From assembly GCA_021740645.1 (NCBI GenBank), contig JAIOZL010000014.1:25684-89683 (forward strand): DNA of 64,000 nucleotides, in the 5' to 3' direction. Made by a program: the position numbers and the translations under genes. Below are positions 52,669 to 62,543 of the stretch, piece after piece; the stretch's first letter is position 1; every line of letters begins with the position of its first letter. This DNA is from Bacteroidales bacterium. Its GTDB lineage: Bacteria > Bacteroidota > Bacteroidia > Bacteroidales > JAADJA01. Below the pieces are notes generated by a model. It was not told the DNA's origin, searched no databases, and saw only the letters and a list, made by a program, of their open reading frames with translations.

Positions 52669-53838
52669 ATGATTCAACGAACGGCGGAAAATAGGCTTAA
52701 AAAATTGTATGAATTATTTAAAGTTGTTGCGGTAACCGGACCATGGCAATCAGGAAAAACGACTTTAGTGAAGCATGTTTTTCCCCATAAACCATACCTT
52801 AGTCTGGAAAATCCTGAAACAAGACAATTTGCGATGGATGATCCCCGCGGATTTTTATCTCAGTTTCCTGATGGAGCTGTTTTAGATGAAGTACAACGTA
52901 CACCTCAGCTGTTTTCGTATTTGCAGGAAATTGTTGATGCCAAAAAGGATCGTGGACAATTTATTTTGACGGGGTCAAATAATTTTTTACTAAATGAAAA
53001 TATATCTCAGTCACTGGCAGGAAGAGTTGTCTTTTTAAATTTATTACCTTTTAGTTACGAAGAATTAAAGAATGAGAACCTGATGGAAAAGGAGTCTCAA
53101 GCTGAGGAGAATGACTATATTTTAAAGGGTTTCTATCCACCGATTTATGATATGGATATTCCTCCCAATGAATGGTTACCGGCTTATATTCGCACCTATA
53201 TTGAAAGAGATGTTCGGCAAATCAGAAACATTACAAATCTGTTGGTTTTTGAACGATTTATGCGATTGTTGGCAGGTCGTACAGGTCAGGAACTAAATTA
53301 CACCTCTTTATCTGTAGAAACTGGTGTTGACGTTAAAACCATACAGTCGTGGATTGGAATACTCGAAAGTAGCTATATTATTTTCCTTTTAAAGCCCTTT
53401 TATAAGAATTACAATAAAACTATAGTTAAAAGACCGAAATTGTATTTTTATGATACAGGTATTGCATGTTCATTACTGGGGATAACCCGCTTATCACACC
53501 TCGAAAACCATCCCCTAAGAGGAGCCCTGTTTGAAACGATGATACTGTCAGAAATTGTTAAAATGCAGTTTAATACCGGTTCAGAATCGAAATTATTTTA
53601 CTGGCGTGATAAAACCGGTAGAGAAATAGACCTGCTTATTGATACATTATCAACGCTTATACCAGTTGAAATTAAGGTTGGGAGAACTTTTCAAAAAGAT
53701 TTCCTGAAAAACCTAAGCTACCTGATGAAGTTAACAGGCGCGAAAGAAGCAAAACTTATCTACTCCGGCCACCAGGAGCAGAACAGATCAGATGGAATCC
53801 AGGTGCTCTCCTGGAAACATTTATCTTCCATTTTATAG
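52669..53838 (+). CDS. AAA_14/DUF4143 ATPase, second family member
   Basis: This 389-residue protein has Walker A VTGPWQSGKTTL (residues 23-34), Walker B DGAVLDEVQRTPQL near 72-85, the sensor TGSNNFLL and a C-terminal DUF4143 nuclease-fold domain with KTGREIDLLID and PVEIKVG. It belongs to a different subgroup from the protein at 13598: the Walker A sequence and the YIERDVRQIRNI segment differ. The function of the family is unsettled. It lies between the efflux operon and the convergent ACR3 gene. Confidence 0.9.
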   Translation: MIQRTAENRLKKLYELFKVVAVTGPWQSGKTTLVKHVFPHKPYLSLENPETRQFAMDDPRGFLSQFPDGAVLDEVQRTPQLFSYLQEIVDAKKDRGQFILTGSNNFLLNENISQSLAGRVVFLNLLPFSYEELKNENLMEKESQAEENDYILKGFYPPIYDMDIPPNEWLPAYIRTYIERDVRQIRNITNLLVFERFMRLLAGRTGQELNYTSLSVETGVDVKTIQSWIGILESSYIIFLLKPFYKNYNKTIVKRPKLYFYDTGIACSLLGITRLSHLENHPLRGALFETMILSEIVKMQFNTGSESKLFYWRDKTGREIDLLIDTLSTLIPVEIKVGRTFQKDFLKNLSYLMKLTGAKEAKLIYSGHQEQNRSDGIQVLSWKHLSSIL

Positions 53839-53883
53839 TTTCACCTCCCCTGCAGAGTGCCGGGTGCTGAGAGCCGCACTGTG

Positions 53884-54951
53884 CTAGTCGATGTGTGCCG
53901 ACTCTATTTCCCCCCCAAAATACTTCTTCTGAAATTTCAAAGCGACCCGTACCAGCAAAATCAACACCGGTACCTCAACCAGCGGACCGATAACCGCAGC
54001 AAAAGCCTCACCGGAGCTAATGCCAAAAACAGCTATGGCAACGGCAATGGCCAGCTCAAAATTATTGCTGGCGGCCGTAAATGCAATGGTTGTGGTTATG
54101 GGATAGTTTGCTCCGATCTTTCTGCCCATGAAAAATGAAATCAGAAACATCACCACAAAATAAATTACAAGTGGGATGGCTATGCGGATAACATCAAGAG
54201 GGATTTTAACGATGTATTCCCCTTTTAAAGAAAACATAACCAGGATAGTGAAAAGCAAGGCGATTAATGTAAGCGGACTGATTTTAGGGATGAATTTTTT
54301 ATGGTACCACTCCTTGGTTTTTAGCCTTAGAAGCAGGAATCGTGTTAAAAATCCTGCCGCAAATGGAATACCCAGATATATAAGAACGCTTTTAGCGATT
54401 TCTTCTATGGTTACATCAACCTCAAAAGACTGAAGCCCCAACCATTCAGGTATAACAGTGATAAACACATAGGCATAAAAGGAAAAGAAAAGAACCTGGA
54501 AAATGGAATTGAAAGCTACCAATCCGGCAGCATATTCTGTGTCGCCCTTTGCCAGATCGTTCCAAACTATTACCATTGCGATGCATCTCGCCAGCCCAAT
54601 GAGAATTAATCCGACCATATAATGAGGATAATCCCTCAGGAAAACAATGGCCAGAACAAACATCAGAACCGGACCGATAATCCAGTTTTGCACCAAAGAC
54701 AGAATAAGGACCTTCCGGTTTTTAAACACGTCTTTAAGTTCTTCATAGCGAACTTTAGCCAATGGCGGATACATCATTATGATGAGTCCGATGGCAATGG
54801 GGATATTGGTAGTTCCCCGGCTCATTCCATTCCAAAATGAGGCTATTTGCGGAAATAAATACCCGGATAATACCCCCATCAGCATAGCTGAGAATATCCA
54901 TATAGTGAGGTAATTATCGAGAAATGATAGTTTTTTTTGAGGCATATTCAT
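53884..54951 (-). CDS. ACR3-family arsenite exporter
   Basis: This 355-residue membrane protein has ten hydrophobic segments. The family blocks are present: [22 protein letters not shown] near residue 50, [15 protein letters not shown] near 88, [19 protein letters not shown] near 118 with the conserved cysteine, and [23 protein letters not shown] near 290. It pumps arsenite out of the cell. The ArsR gene is 9 kb away, and I found no TTCGT-N6-ACGAA operator upstream of this gene, so control by that ArsR is doubtful. Confidence 0.92.
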   Translation of the reverse strand: MNMPQKKLSFLDNYLTIWIFSAMLMGVLSGYLFPQIASFWNGMSRGTTNIPIAIGLIIMMYPPLAKVRYEELKDVFKNRKVLILSLVQNWIIGPVLMFVLAIVFLRDYPHYMVGLILIGLARCIAMVIVWNDLAKGDTEYAAGLVAFNSIFQVLFFSFYAYVFITVIPEWLGLQSFEVDVTIEEIAKSVLIYLGIPFAAGFLTRFLLLRLKTKEWYHKKFIPKISPLTLIALLFTILVMFSLKGEYIVKIPLDVIRIAIPLVIYFVVMFLISFFMGRKIGANYPITTTIAFTAASNNFELAIAVAIAVFGISSGEAFAAVIGPLVEVPVLILLVRVALKFQKKYFGGEIESAHID

Positions 54952-54972
54952 TCTGGATTATCTTAATTTTTG

Positions 54973-54980
54973 CAAACATA
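54973..54980 (-). promoter_or_regulatory. -7 promoter box (TATGTTTG) of the ACR3 gene
   Basis: An exact TAnnTTTG match on the minus strand with its last base 21 bases before the ACR3 start. Confidence 0.5.
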
Positions 54981-55297
54981 AACATATAATAATTCTATGT
55001 ATGTTAAGAATCGGCTAATTAATTATTACATTTTCAATGATTCAGATGCTAAATTATCGTTTCTTTTTTTATAATCCCCTCTCCCTCCTCGTAATTTAAA
55101 AAACCCTCCTCAGAAAGTCAATACCAAGCCCTAAATTAAAATCAATTTAAATTACCGGTTGTTAGTCAAATACTTCGTAAAAACAGGGAACAAATTTCTT
55201 CTGAGAAGTATTAATAGGAAAGTTATAAAATTTATTGGAAAATAAAAGCGGAAGCCGAAAAGCTTAATAGAGTAGGCAAAATTTAAACCTTTCAATC
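54981..55297. other. Gene-free intergenic stretch
   Basis: A divergent promoter region between the ACR3 gene and the split GH16 gene. No gene or structured element was recognised. Confidence 0.5.
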
Positions 55298-55660
55298 ATG
55301 AAATTTTCTAAAAAACTCATTTTTTATGGGCTATTTGTTTTTAGTCCTGGAATCTTATTTTCACAAAGCTCTCCATTTTATGAATCAAATTGGGCTATTA
55401 CTTATTCTGATTCATTTAATGGGCTCAGAAATTCTGAGTGGGAACCTCTATTAGGTATACCCCCATGGGGTTTCCAAACATTTTCGGCTAATAGCAAATA
55501 TATTAGTTATGGTATCGAAGGGGGGAGGAACTTTTTAGAATTAAAAGCCTATGTAGAAAATGACGGTGGAAGTCTAAAGAACTTTTCAGGGGGATTGAGA
55601 ATCCCTGAAAAAAATGGATCAACAGGTGAACCTTGTACAAATTCAGAAAACCCATTTTTT
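55298..55660 (+). pseudogene. GH16 glycoside hydrolase, 5' half (split by IS)
   Basis: This half encodes 121 residues: a signal peptide (KLIFYGLFVFSPGILFSQ) and the first beta strands of a GH16-type jelly roll (WAITYSDSFNGLRNSEWEPLLG, NFSGGLRIPEKNGS). The frame then runs into the insertion sequence at 55661 and stops at 55705. Joining codon 121 to base 57388, after removing the IS and one 90-bp copy, restores a single frame of 370 residues. The uninterrupted protein would be a secreted endo-glucanase-type enzyme. As it stands the catalytic part is separated from the signal peptide. Confidence 0.9.
55571..55660 (+). repeat. 90-bp target-site duplication, left copy
   Basis: Identical base for base to 57298-57387 on the other side of the insertion sequence. 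It is 30 codons of the GH16 gene. Confidence 0.95.
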
Positions 55661-57297
55661 CCTGACTTCGACACTGGGTCACCCAAAATTGAACAGTTGA
55701 GCTAAATTCTGTTGTTCGTTGGAGATCAAAAGAATGTGAGACACATCTCCATTTTTTGTTTGAGCTTTTACCTGATAAATGGATTTAGCAATTTCAATGG
55801 CCTTTTCAGGACTTAATGTCGATTGCTTTTCTTTAAGTTGACGTTCCAGTTCCTTATAAATCTTGTATGCTACAAATGAAATGCAGATATGAGATTCAAT
55901 CCTATGTTTCAAGCGATGGTATATTGGTCTTATCTTGAGATCCGTTTTAGATATTCTGAAAGCTTTTTCAATAAGCCATAGGTGTCCATAATTTTCAATT
56001 ACCTCATTTTTTGACAACTTAGCATTAGTGAAATAGCCTTTTAATCCATCCCATGCCCCGTCAGAGTTAAACTTCCGGTAGTCAATTGCAATATTTATCT
56101 CACCTTCCATTTTGAGGTATTTGTTATAGCCCCGGTTGTTGATATTAGATTTTGTTAATCTTCCAGTCTTTATTCTCTTTTCTAGCTTTTTAAGCCCTTT
56201 TTCACGGTTTAATAGATCTTTCCTTGCCCTGCTATCTGAGTAGGTAATAATGAGTTTTAGATTGTCTTTCATAATGACTGCGCTTTCTCCATTGTTTAGT
56301 TTTAGGGAAAGTATCTTTCGCTGAACATCATGTTTTTCATTTTTTATCCTTGCTCCAAGAATAAACTCGTAGCCACCTGATTGGAGATCATTTACGTTAG
56401 CATTGGATAAAAGTCCGGAGTCAGCAATAATGATCATTTGTTCAAGGTTATACTTTTCTTTGAAAGAATCCAGCACAGGAAGCATAGTGTGTCCTTCGAA
56501 CTTGTTGCCCTCAAAAACATCATAGGCCAGTGGATAACCATTTCTGCTTACTAATAGTCCTAATACAATTTGAGGATTCTGGTGCTTACCTTCTTTTGAA
56601 AAGCCTGTTTTCCGAAGCTCATCTTCATGATCAATTTCAAAATACAGAGTGGTTACATCGTAGAATACAACACTTATTTGACCGCCAAGTATCTTCTTGG
56701 TATGTTCATAACTGATCTGCTGTACGAGTTCTTTTCGAGTGGAATGAAACCTGTCCATGTACCGATATATCTGCTGAACAGGATAATCCACATCATGATA
56801 CCTGTCCAGATAACTGCTTGTTCTTAATTTACTTACAGGAAAAGTCAGACGGGAAAGTACAAGTTGACGGAACATATCTTCCTTAATAGAAGAAAAACCA
56901 ATATCATCAAATATCTTACCTAGCAAGAGCTGGGTGCCAACTTCAGTATGTGAACTAATGCTTTGAAAGGCTGACTTGAATAAACTTGATTCATCTGTAA
57001 AATCAAAAGTCTTCTGTCCGCAAAATGTGGCTATGAACTGTTTCCCTTGCTCTACTAAAACTTCTATTACCTGTTCATCCATTGAACTTCCAATGGTTCT
57101 TACCAACTTCGATTTACCACTTATCTTGGCTATAACCTGTATGCTTACTACTCCACTTTTATTTACCTTCTTGCGAACAAACATGAAATAAAGGTAAAAA
57201 ATGCTCCTGGGTCACCCAAATCATCCCGATAAAATCAACTAAAATGCTGATAAACTAATACTTATGAAAGCGTTGGCAAAAAAGTGTCGAAGTCAGG
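55661..57297 (-). mobile_element. IS1634-family insertion sequence, 1,637 bp
   Basis: The ends are 15-bp perfect inverted repeats, CCTGACTTCGACACT at 55661 and its reverse complement ending at 57297. One transposase gene fills the element. The 90-bp flanking duplication fits this family, which is known for very long and variable target duplications. The identity of the two copies suggests a recent insertion. Confidence 0.93.
55679..57184 (-). CDS. IS1634-family DDE transposase
   Basis: This 501-residue transposase belongs to the IS1634 branch of IS4-type enzymes. The N-terminal FVRKKVNKSGVVSIQV is typical of the branch. The catalytic core shows VVFYDVTTLYFE (first aspartate), MIIIADSGLLS (second aspartate) and the YRHLWLIEKAFR-like segment NYGHLWLIEKAFRISKTDL carrying the glutamate. 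There is no frameshift or stop, and the stop codon lies just inside the left inverted repeat, so the element looks functional. Confidence 0.93.
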   Translation of the reverse strand: MFVRKKVNKSGVVSIQVIAKISGKSKLVRTIGSSMDEQVIEVLVEQGKQFIATFCGQKTFDFTDESSLFKSAFQSISSHTEVGTQLLLGKIFDDIGFSSIKEDMFRQLVLSRLTFPVSKLRTSSYLDRYHDVDYPVQQIYRYMDRFHSTRKELVQQISYEHTKKILGGQISVVFYDVTTLYFEIDHEDELRKTGFSKEGKHQNPQIVLGLLVSRNGYPLAYDVFEGNKFEGHTMLPVLDSFKEKYNLEQMIIIADSGLLSNANVNDLQSGGYEFILGARIKNEKHDVQRKILSLKLNNGESAVIMKDNLKLIITYSDSRARKDLLNREKGLKKLEKRIKTGRLTKSNINNRGYNKYLKMEGEINIAIDYRKFNSDGAWDGLKGYFTNAKLSKNEVIENYGHLWLIEKAFRISKTDLKIRPIYHRLKHRIESHICISFVAYKIYKELERQLKEKQSTLSPEKAIEIAKSIYQVKAQTKNGDVSHILLISNEQQNLAQLFNFG

Positions 57298-57387
57298 AGT
57301 CTAAAGAACTTTTCAGGGGGATTGAGAATCCCTGAAAAAAATGGATCAACAGGTGAACCTTGTACAAATTCAGAAAACCCATTTTTT
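57298..57387 (+). repeat. 90-bp target-site duplication, right copy
   Basis: Second copy of 55571-55660, in the same reading frame of the interrupted gene. Confidence 0.95.
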
Positions 57388-58137
57388 TACGGGTATTATG
57401 AGATTGACGCAAGAGTTGTAAAAGGAGACCAGTCAATGGATAGTGTTGGGCTATGGCCTGCGTTTTGGTGGCATCATGCTGAGGATACCATGCAGGACTG
57501 TAATCCTACATCTAAATTTTGGTCAGAAGAAGTTGATATTTTTGAACCTGGTGCTTGTCAAGTAAAATATAACAAGACCGCATTTCATTACTGGACCCTT
57601 GAGGATGACGATTATAGTAGAGATTATCCTACTAAAGGCGCTAATACTTGGAAAGGTGAAGGCTTTGAGTTTCTCTTTTATGATGTGGATATGTTTAATT
57701 GGCATAAATGGGGTGTTGAATGGTTACCGGATCGGCTCACTTTTTACTATGATCGAATGCCTATCCATACAATTTCGGCAAGAGTCCCATCTCATCAAAA
57801 ACCAAGTATGTATATTGATTTACAAATACAAGATGGTGACTGCACTAGTCCCAGAACGGTAGCCAATACCTATCTTGGTTCATTTCAGGTCGACTATTTC
57901 AGATACTATGGTCTGCAAGAATGTGGGGAACCATTTATTAGATACGGCTATCTATTTTTAAATTGGATAAATTCCGTAAGTGACATTAAGGAATATTGCA
58001 TATTTACTAATTCTAGTGTGGGCTCCAATTCGAATGTAGTTATTCGGGCAAGCGACTATGTTGAACTTAGAGGTAGTTTTTTAGTTCCCTTAGGTACTGT
58101 GTTTGAAATAACACCTACCCCATGTAATAATTTATAA
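57388..58137 (+). pseudogene. GH16 glycoside hydrolase, 3' half with catalytic motif
   Basis: This half carries the GH16 active site EEVDIFEPG, matching ExDxxE (nucleophile, helper aspartate and acid/base glutamate), followed by the jelly-roll strands HKWGVEWLPDRLTFYYD and PSMYIDLQIQDGD. The last 60 residues (NVVIRASDYVELRGSFLVPLGTVFEI) form a C-terminal beta domain of the kind seen in other exported Bacteroidota proteins. A TTG at 57322 inside the duplication could start an internal product without a signal peptide, but this seems unlikely. The S74/T9SS gene follows 11 bases later. Confidence 0.9.
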
Positions 58138-58148
58138 AAATAAATAAA

Positions 58149-59132
58149 ATGAAAACTATAAAAATAATACTCGTAGTATATAGCTTATTTTTTAGCTATT
58201 CTCAGATAAATGGACAATTGAGAGTAATCTCAAATGGTTCGGTCGGAATATTAAATTCTAATCCCTTGGAAGCTTTTCAAATTGGTGACAGATGGACTTT
58301 TCATAATGGTGGGTCAAAAATTATCGGCTATAATTTTCATTATAGTGGTGGCGATAAAAGAATTGTTTCTGACTATGCAAGTAGCATCAGGATGGATGCT
58401 ACTGGGTTAAAGTTTGCCGTTTCAGGTTACGGGTCAGCTGAATCTTCAATAACATGGTCGTATCCACTATGGTTAAAATCGGATGGTAAAGCTTTTTTTG
58501 GTAGTTATTATGTGTCTTATGGTTCTTTTGTATATTCTGATATTCGATTGAAAGAGAATATTAAACCAATTTCAAATGCAATAGACATAGTTAATCAATT
58601 AAATGGTAAAACATATAATTTAAAAGCAGACAATTTAAAAAGCTCTAATGTTCCTCAAAAAAGTTCATATGGGTTAATAGCTCAGGAAGTACAAAAAATC
58701 CTTCCAGATTTAGTTTTGGAAACTGATGACAGTTTAAAAACTCTAGCTATTGATTATGATGGCATAATCCCATTCTTAATTGAAGCATTTAAAGAACAAC
58801 AAATAGAAATAATAGAATTAAAAAGTAGTATTGAAAACTTAAATTCTGAATTAAGTTCAATTGAAGAACAGAATGAGCATTATTTATTTCAAAATTCGCC
58901 AAATCCATTTGATTTTAGTACTAAAATCCAATTTTCACTACCTGATGAAACTAAAAAAGCTTCTATAGTGATTTATGATATGGAGGGAAAGATAATTAAG
59001 CGGATAAAGATAACAGACAGGGGGCGTTCTGACATTACATTTAATGCTTCAAGCTTGAGCTCGGGGATTTATACATATTCATTAGTTGCTGATGGAACAG
59101 TTATAAATACCTCAAAAATGGTAATAAAATAA
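58149..59132 (+). CDS. S74 intramolecular-chaperone protein with T9SS sorting domain
   Basis: This 327-residue exported protein has a signal peptide (ending QINGQ), a central beta region, and an S74/tail-spike chaperone domain starting at SDIRLKENIKPISNAIDIVNQLNGKTYNL with the self-cleaving serine and YGLIAQEVQKILPDLV. A coiled coil (EQQIEIIELKSSIENLNSELSSIEEQ) and a type IX secretion C-terminal domain follow (NSPNPFDFSTKIQFSLPD, GIYTYSLVADG, TSKMVIK). It would be a trimerising surface protein. It follows the GH16 gene so closely that the two probably formed one operon before the IS insertion. Confidence 0.88.
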   Translation: MKTIKIILVVYSLFFSYSQINGQLRVISNGSVGILNSNPLEAFQIGDRWTFHNGGSKIIGYNFHYSGGDKRIVSDYASSIRMDATGLKFAVSGYGSAESSITWSYPLWLKSDGKAFFGSYYVSYGSFVYSDIRLKENIKPISNAIDIVNQLNGKTYNLKADNLKSSNVPQKSSYGLIAQEVQKILPDLVLETDDSLKTLAIDYDGIIPFLIEAFKEQQIEIIELKSSIENLNSELSSIEEQNEHYLFQNSPNPFDFSTKIQFSLPDETKKASIVIYDMEGKIIKRIKITDRGRSDITFNASSLSSGIYTYSLVADGTVINTSKMVIK

Positions 59133-59162
59133 TAATACTAATTATTTGAATTTAGTATTGCA

Positions 59163-59222
59163 ATTCTTGAAAGCCTCCTATAGAATCATTTTGCATTATG
59201 CTTCAAGGAGGTTTTTAAGAAT
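59163..59222. terminator. Bidirectional terminator between convergent genes
   Basis: ATTCTTGAAAGCCTCCT pairs with AGGAGGTTTTTAAGAAT over 17 positions, 15 Watson-Crick plus two G-T type, with a 26-base loop. It lies between the T9SS gene and the glycosyltransferase operon. Confidence 0.6.
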
Positions 59223-59275
59223 TCTATATGGCAGAAAATCTCCTACAAATTATAATTTATTAAATGTTGTTTTTT

Positions 59276-60214
59276 CTAAATGTTTGTCTGATCAATAATA
59301 TAAAGAGGTCTTTTCCTGACATCTGTATTTATTCTGCTGATATACTCACCTATTATTCCAATTGAAATAAGTTGAATACCGCCGAGGAAAGTAATACTTA
59401 GTATCAATGAGGTCCAGCCAGCAATAGTTTTGCCTGATACAAAATGCGAAAACAAAGCAAATATTATTACAATAAATGCCAGTAAGGAAACAAGTATTCC
59501 CATGTTGGTAACAAATCTTAAAGGTACATTTGAAAAGGAAGTAATGCCATCAACTGCTAAATTGACCATTTTCTTAATTGAATATCCTGATTTTCCAGAT
59601 TTTCGTTTTTCCCTTTCATAAAGAACATAAGTTTGCTTGAAACCTAACCAGGCAATCTGTCCTCTTAAATATTTATTCCTTTCGGGCATTTGGTTTAAGT
59701 AAGTGACAATTTTTTTATCAATCAATCTAAAATCGCCGGTATCAACGGGAATTTCAAATGACGTTATTCGTTTAAGAAATCTATAAAAAAGTTTGGCCGT
59801 TAATTTTTTTGCAATTGTCTCACCTTCCCGTGAAATTCTTTTTGCATAAACTACTTCATAGCCTTCCTTATATTTATTGTAGAGCTCAGGAATTAGTTCG
59901 GGCGGATCCTGTAAATCACCATCAATAATAACATTGGCATTACCTGAGCAAAATTCTAAACCCGATGTGATAGCCACCTGGTGTCCAAAATTCCTACTAA
60001 AACTAATGTATTTTGTCTTTTTATCTGTTTTGGACAATTCCATTAGTATTTCTAATGTTCTATCTGAGCTACCATCATCAACGAAAATTAATTCATGATT
60101 TGAAGTGATTCCATTGACCGATTCTTTAAGTCTTTTGTATAATTCGGGTAGAATACTCATTTCATTTAAAAGCGGAATTATCACTGATAATTCAATCTGG
60201 GTTTTCTCTGCCAT
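59276..60214 (-). CDS. GT2 glycosyltransferase (GtrB/DPM-like)
   Basis: This 312-residue enzyme has a GT2 catalytic domain with LSVIIPLLNEMSILPELYKRL, FVDDGSSDRTLEIL, VIIDGDLQDPPELIPELY (metal-binding DGDLQDP) and VYAKRISREGETIAKKL, then two C-terminal membrane helices (near 230-290). It belongs to the polyprenyl-phosphate hexose synthases that charge a lipid carrier with glucose or mannose or similar at the inner face of the membrane. Its start overlaps the end of the GT39 gene by 23 bases. The charged lipid would serve the GT39 enzyme. Confidence 0.93.
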   Translation of the reverse strand: MAEKTQIELSVIIPLLNEMSILPELYKRLKESVNGITSNHELIFVDDGSSDRTLEILMELSKTDKKTKYISFSRNFGHQVAITSGLEFCSGNANVIIDGDLQDPPELIPELYNKYKEGYEVVYAKRISREGETIAKKLTAKLFYRFLKRITSFEIPVDTGDFRLIDKKIVTYLNQMPERNKYLRGQIAWLGFKQTYVLYEREKRKSGKSGYSIKKMVNLAVDGITSFSNVPLRFVTNMGILVSLLAFIVIIFALFSHFVSGKTIAGWTSLILSITFLGGIQLISIGIIGEYISRINTDVRKRPLYIIDQTNI

Positions 60215-61688
60215 GGATTTTAAATATTTTTAAATTTTTATCTTGACTTAAAACTTCACAATTATAATTGTTGGTAATATAATCAACAATATGCTGTTGC
60301 TGAGTTATTATATGGTCTCCAATTAGTATAGACTCCTTTTTCTTAATTGCAATTAAATTGCCCTGTTCCTGAAGTAATTTTACATAGAAAAGTAAGTGAG
60401 TATCAGTACCTTCATAAACGATAAAGTAATTATTGAGATCTTTCTTTTTTGCGACAGCATCCTTAAGGAAATATGAAGTTCTGTAGAAATCCTGATCCCA
60501 GGGTACTTCAGTGGGCGTAAATGTTACATCCAGAATTCTTTTATATGGATATGTAAAAATTGCTAATAAAAACAGGAAAGGGATGATTTTTAATCCGCCA
60601 TTTCTTTTGATAAAATTCAGGTCACTTAAGAAATTAAAAATAGTAATAATAAAGACGGAAATAACTATCGAAATAAAGGGATACATTGGAATGTCATACC
60701 ATCTTAATTTGGTTTCGGCAGAGGATATAATTAGGAAAAAAGTGCATAAAATAAGTAAAGAGTAAAGGATTAATCTAAATATTTTCTTATTCCTATTAAA
60801 TAATCCTATCGCCAACCCAATTGGGAATAGCATATACCAATAAGAATATTCCCTGTCAATAATCTTATTAATATAAAACCAGAAATTACCCTTATGACCA
60901 TCAAGTGAATTATTAAAACGCCCCCAAAGTTCGTTATTTTTTACTGCCTCTAAATAGCCTGGCTCTTGAAATTCCCTTAATGAATAGAAACCTGCGACAA
61001 TTGCGATTACCATTAATATTCCGATATATAAGTGTTTGTTTTTAAGTAAGGGAATTAATCCTCCTTGAATTAAAGAATATATAAATAGTGCAGGTAAAAA
61101 AAGTAAACCTGTAACACTTTTAGTAAGGGTTGCCAAGGCGATGGAAAAGAAAGTTAGATATAAAAATTTTAAATCTTTTTTTTCAAGGTAGATTAAAAAG
61201 GAAAGGGCATAAATAGTAGTGAAAAGGGTTAACATTACGTCATAATCGCCGCTCCGGGCACCATGGTAATAAATATAACCATGTGTGGTACACAAAACCA
61301 TGGAGACAATAAGTCCTGGCCAGAATTGTTTAAAATAAATATTCGAAAAATACAGAAAAAACAGACAGGTAAATAAAGCGCCAAATGCAGAGGGTAGTCT
61401 AACAGATAATTCATTTACCCCGATCAGTTTCATGAAGAAAACTTGCGACCAGATCATTAATGGAGGTTTTGTATTCCATAAATCAGGTTTGCCATCAAAG
61501 TGAGTTACAATCAAGTCTCCATCCTCATACATTTCATAGGCATTAATGGCTAGTCTGGATTCATCCCAGATTCTGATGGGGTATGTATTTAAGTGCCCAA
61601 ATAAAGGGAAATAAATCAAAGCTCCAACGATCAGGAATTTTAATAAAAGAAGAAATTTTGAGTAATATGTATGATTGGTATTCATCAT
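60192..61688 (-). CDS. GT39/ArnT-like integral membrane glycosyltransferase
   Basis: I use the ATG at 61688 (about 498 residues), because the upstream ORF start overlaps the methyltransferase stop. The protein has a dozen hydrophobic segments. The first luminal loop has the GT39/GT83 motif IRIWDESRLAINAYEMYEDGD, with the catalytic-type aspartate-glutamate, and KPPLMIW. It moves a sugar from a polyprenyl-phosphate donor to an acceptor outside the inner membrane, such as a protein or lipid. It stands between its likely donor synthase and a methyltransferase. Confidence 0.9.
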   Translation of the reverse strand: MMNTNHTYYSKFLLLLKFLIVGALIYFPLFGHLNTYPIRIWDESRLAINAYEMYEDGDLIVTHFDGKPDLWNTKPPLMIWSQVFFMKLIGVNELSVRLPSAFGALFTCLFFLYFSNIYFKQFWPGLIVSMVLCTTHGYIYYHGARSGDYDVMLTLFTTIYALSFLIYLEKKDLKFLYLTFFSIALATLTKSVTGLLFLPALFIYSLIQGGLIPLLKNKHLYIGILMVIAIVAGFYSLREFQEPGYLEAVKNNELWGRFNNSLDGHKGNFWFYINKIIDREYSYWYMLFPIGLAIGLFNRNKKIFRLILYSLLILCTFFLIISSAETKLRWYDIPMYPFISIVISVFIITIFNFLSDLNFIKRNGGLKIIPFLFLLAIFTYPYKRILDVTFTPTEVPWDQDFYRTSYFLKDAVAKKKDLNNYFIVYEGTDTHLLFYVKLLQEQGNLIAIKKKESILIGDHIITQQQHIVDYITNNYNCEVLSQDKNLKIFKIHGRENPD

Positions 61689-61689
61689 T

Positions 61690-62439
61690 TTACTTTTTCC
61701 CAATAGCAAAAGTGCTCACCCCAAAAGGAAACCTTATCTTAGCGATTAATCTGGTTTCGAGTTTTAAAAGTTTTATGAGCACTTTATTTACATTTTTTGG
61801 GGGAAGAAATAGATCGCCAGTCTTGTCATTTTCTTTTTTACTACTGATCTTCAACAGGATAGTGTTTAGTTTCCGAATCATAAAAGCTGGGAAAAAGAAA
61901 AGAAAATTCCAATACCCTGACTTAACAATAGCAAAGTTGGCATTATTTATAAGTTTAGTTAATTCACTTCTTGTATATCTTTTTACGTGTTTATTTACAA
62001 CGTCATGATGACTCCATAGAAATGAAAATGCAGGGACAAAGATTATCGCTATACCATCATCATTTAACAGAGAATACCAGTTCTCCAATGCATTCCTGTC
62101 ATTTTGAAGATGTTCAAGACAATCTGATGCTATGATAATATCAAATTTTTTATCCCTGAATTCTATTTTTTCGGCATCCATAACAAATGCATTTTGAATG
62201 CCATTGACCTTGCAATTTCTTATTGCCTTTTCACTTATATCGATTCCGTATAAATTTTCTAAAAAAAATCCTTCATCCCTAATCCCACTTAGTAACAAAC
62301 CTGATGAACAGCCAATATCCAAAACCATACTTTTTTTGGAATACTTTTTGAGAAAAGAATATATTGTTTCCCTTCGCGCTACGAACCACCAGTGCTCAAG
62401 TTCAACAGAATGATATATTTGCTCATATTCGCAGTCCAT
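61690..62439 (-). CDS. SAM-dependent methyltransferase (class I)
   Basis: This 249-residue protein has a class I methyltransferase core with MVLDIGCSSGLLLSGIRDEG (motif I, near residues 38-57), YGIDISEKAI, FDIIIASDCLEHLQNDRNAL and a C-terminal segment that includes one hydrophobic stretch (YWNFLFFFPAFMI), which suggests membrane association. The opening YHSVELEHWWFVARRETIYSFL is typical of methyltransferases linked to glycosyltransferase clusters. It is the first gene of the operon and ends two bases before the GT39 start. Confidence 0.9.
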   Translation of the reverse strand: MDCEYEQIYHSVELEHWWFVARRETIYSFLKKYSKKSMVLDIGCSSGLLLSGIRDEGFFLENLYGIDISEKAIRNCKVNGIQNAFVMDAEKIEFRDKKFDIIIASDCLEHLQNDRNALENWYSLLNDDGIAIIFVPAFSFLWSHHDVVNKHVKRYTRSELTKLINNANFAIVKSGYWNFLFFFPAFMIRKLNTILLKISSKKENDKTGDLFLPPKNVNKVLIKLLKLETRLIAKIRFPFGVSTFAIGKK

Positions 62440-62543
62440 TAATAGTTTTATTAACTAAATAAAATCCTGATTATAATTTTACTTTAAAGTAAATAAAAAT
62501 AATACAAACTCAAACCAGAATTTAGGTAAATATTAAAAATAAT

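Noticed and set aside
53863..53897. Diverged copy of the ggt tandem repeat near the ACR3 stop
   Set aside because: Only the short words cgggtgctg and cactgtgct match, with an interruption, so chance or a distant repeat relation cannot be told apart.
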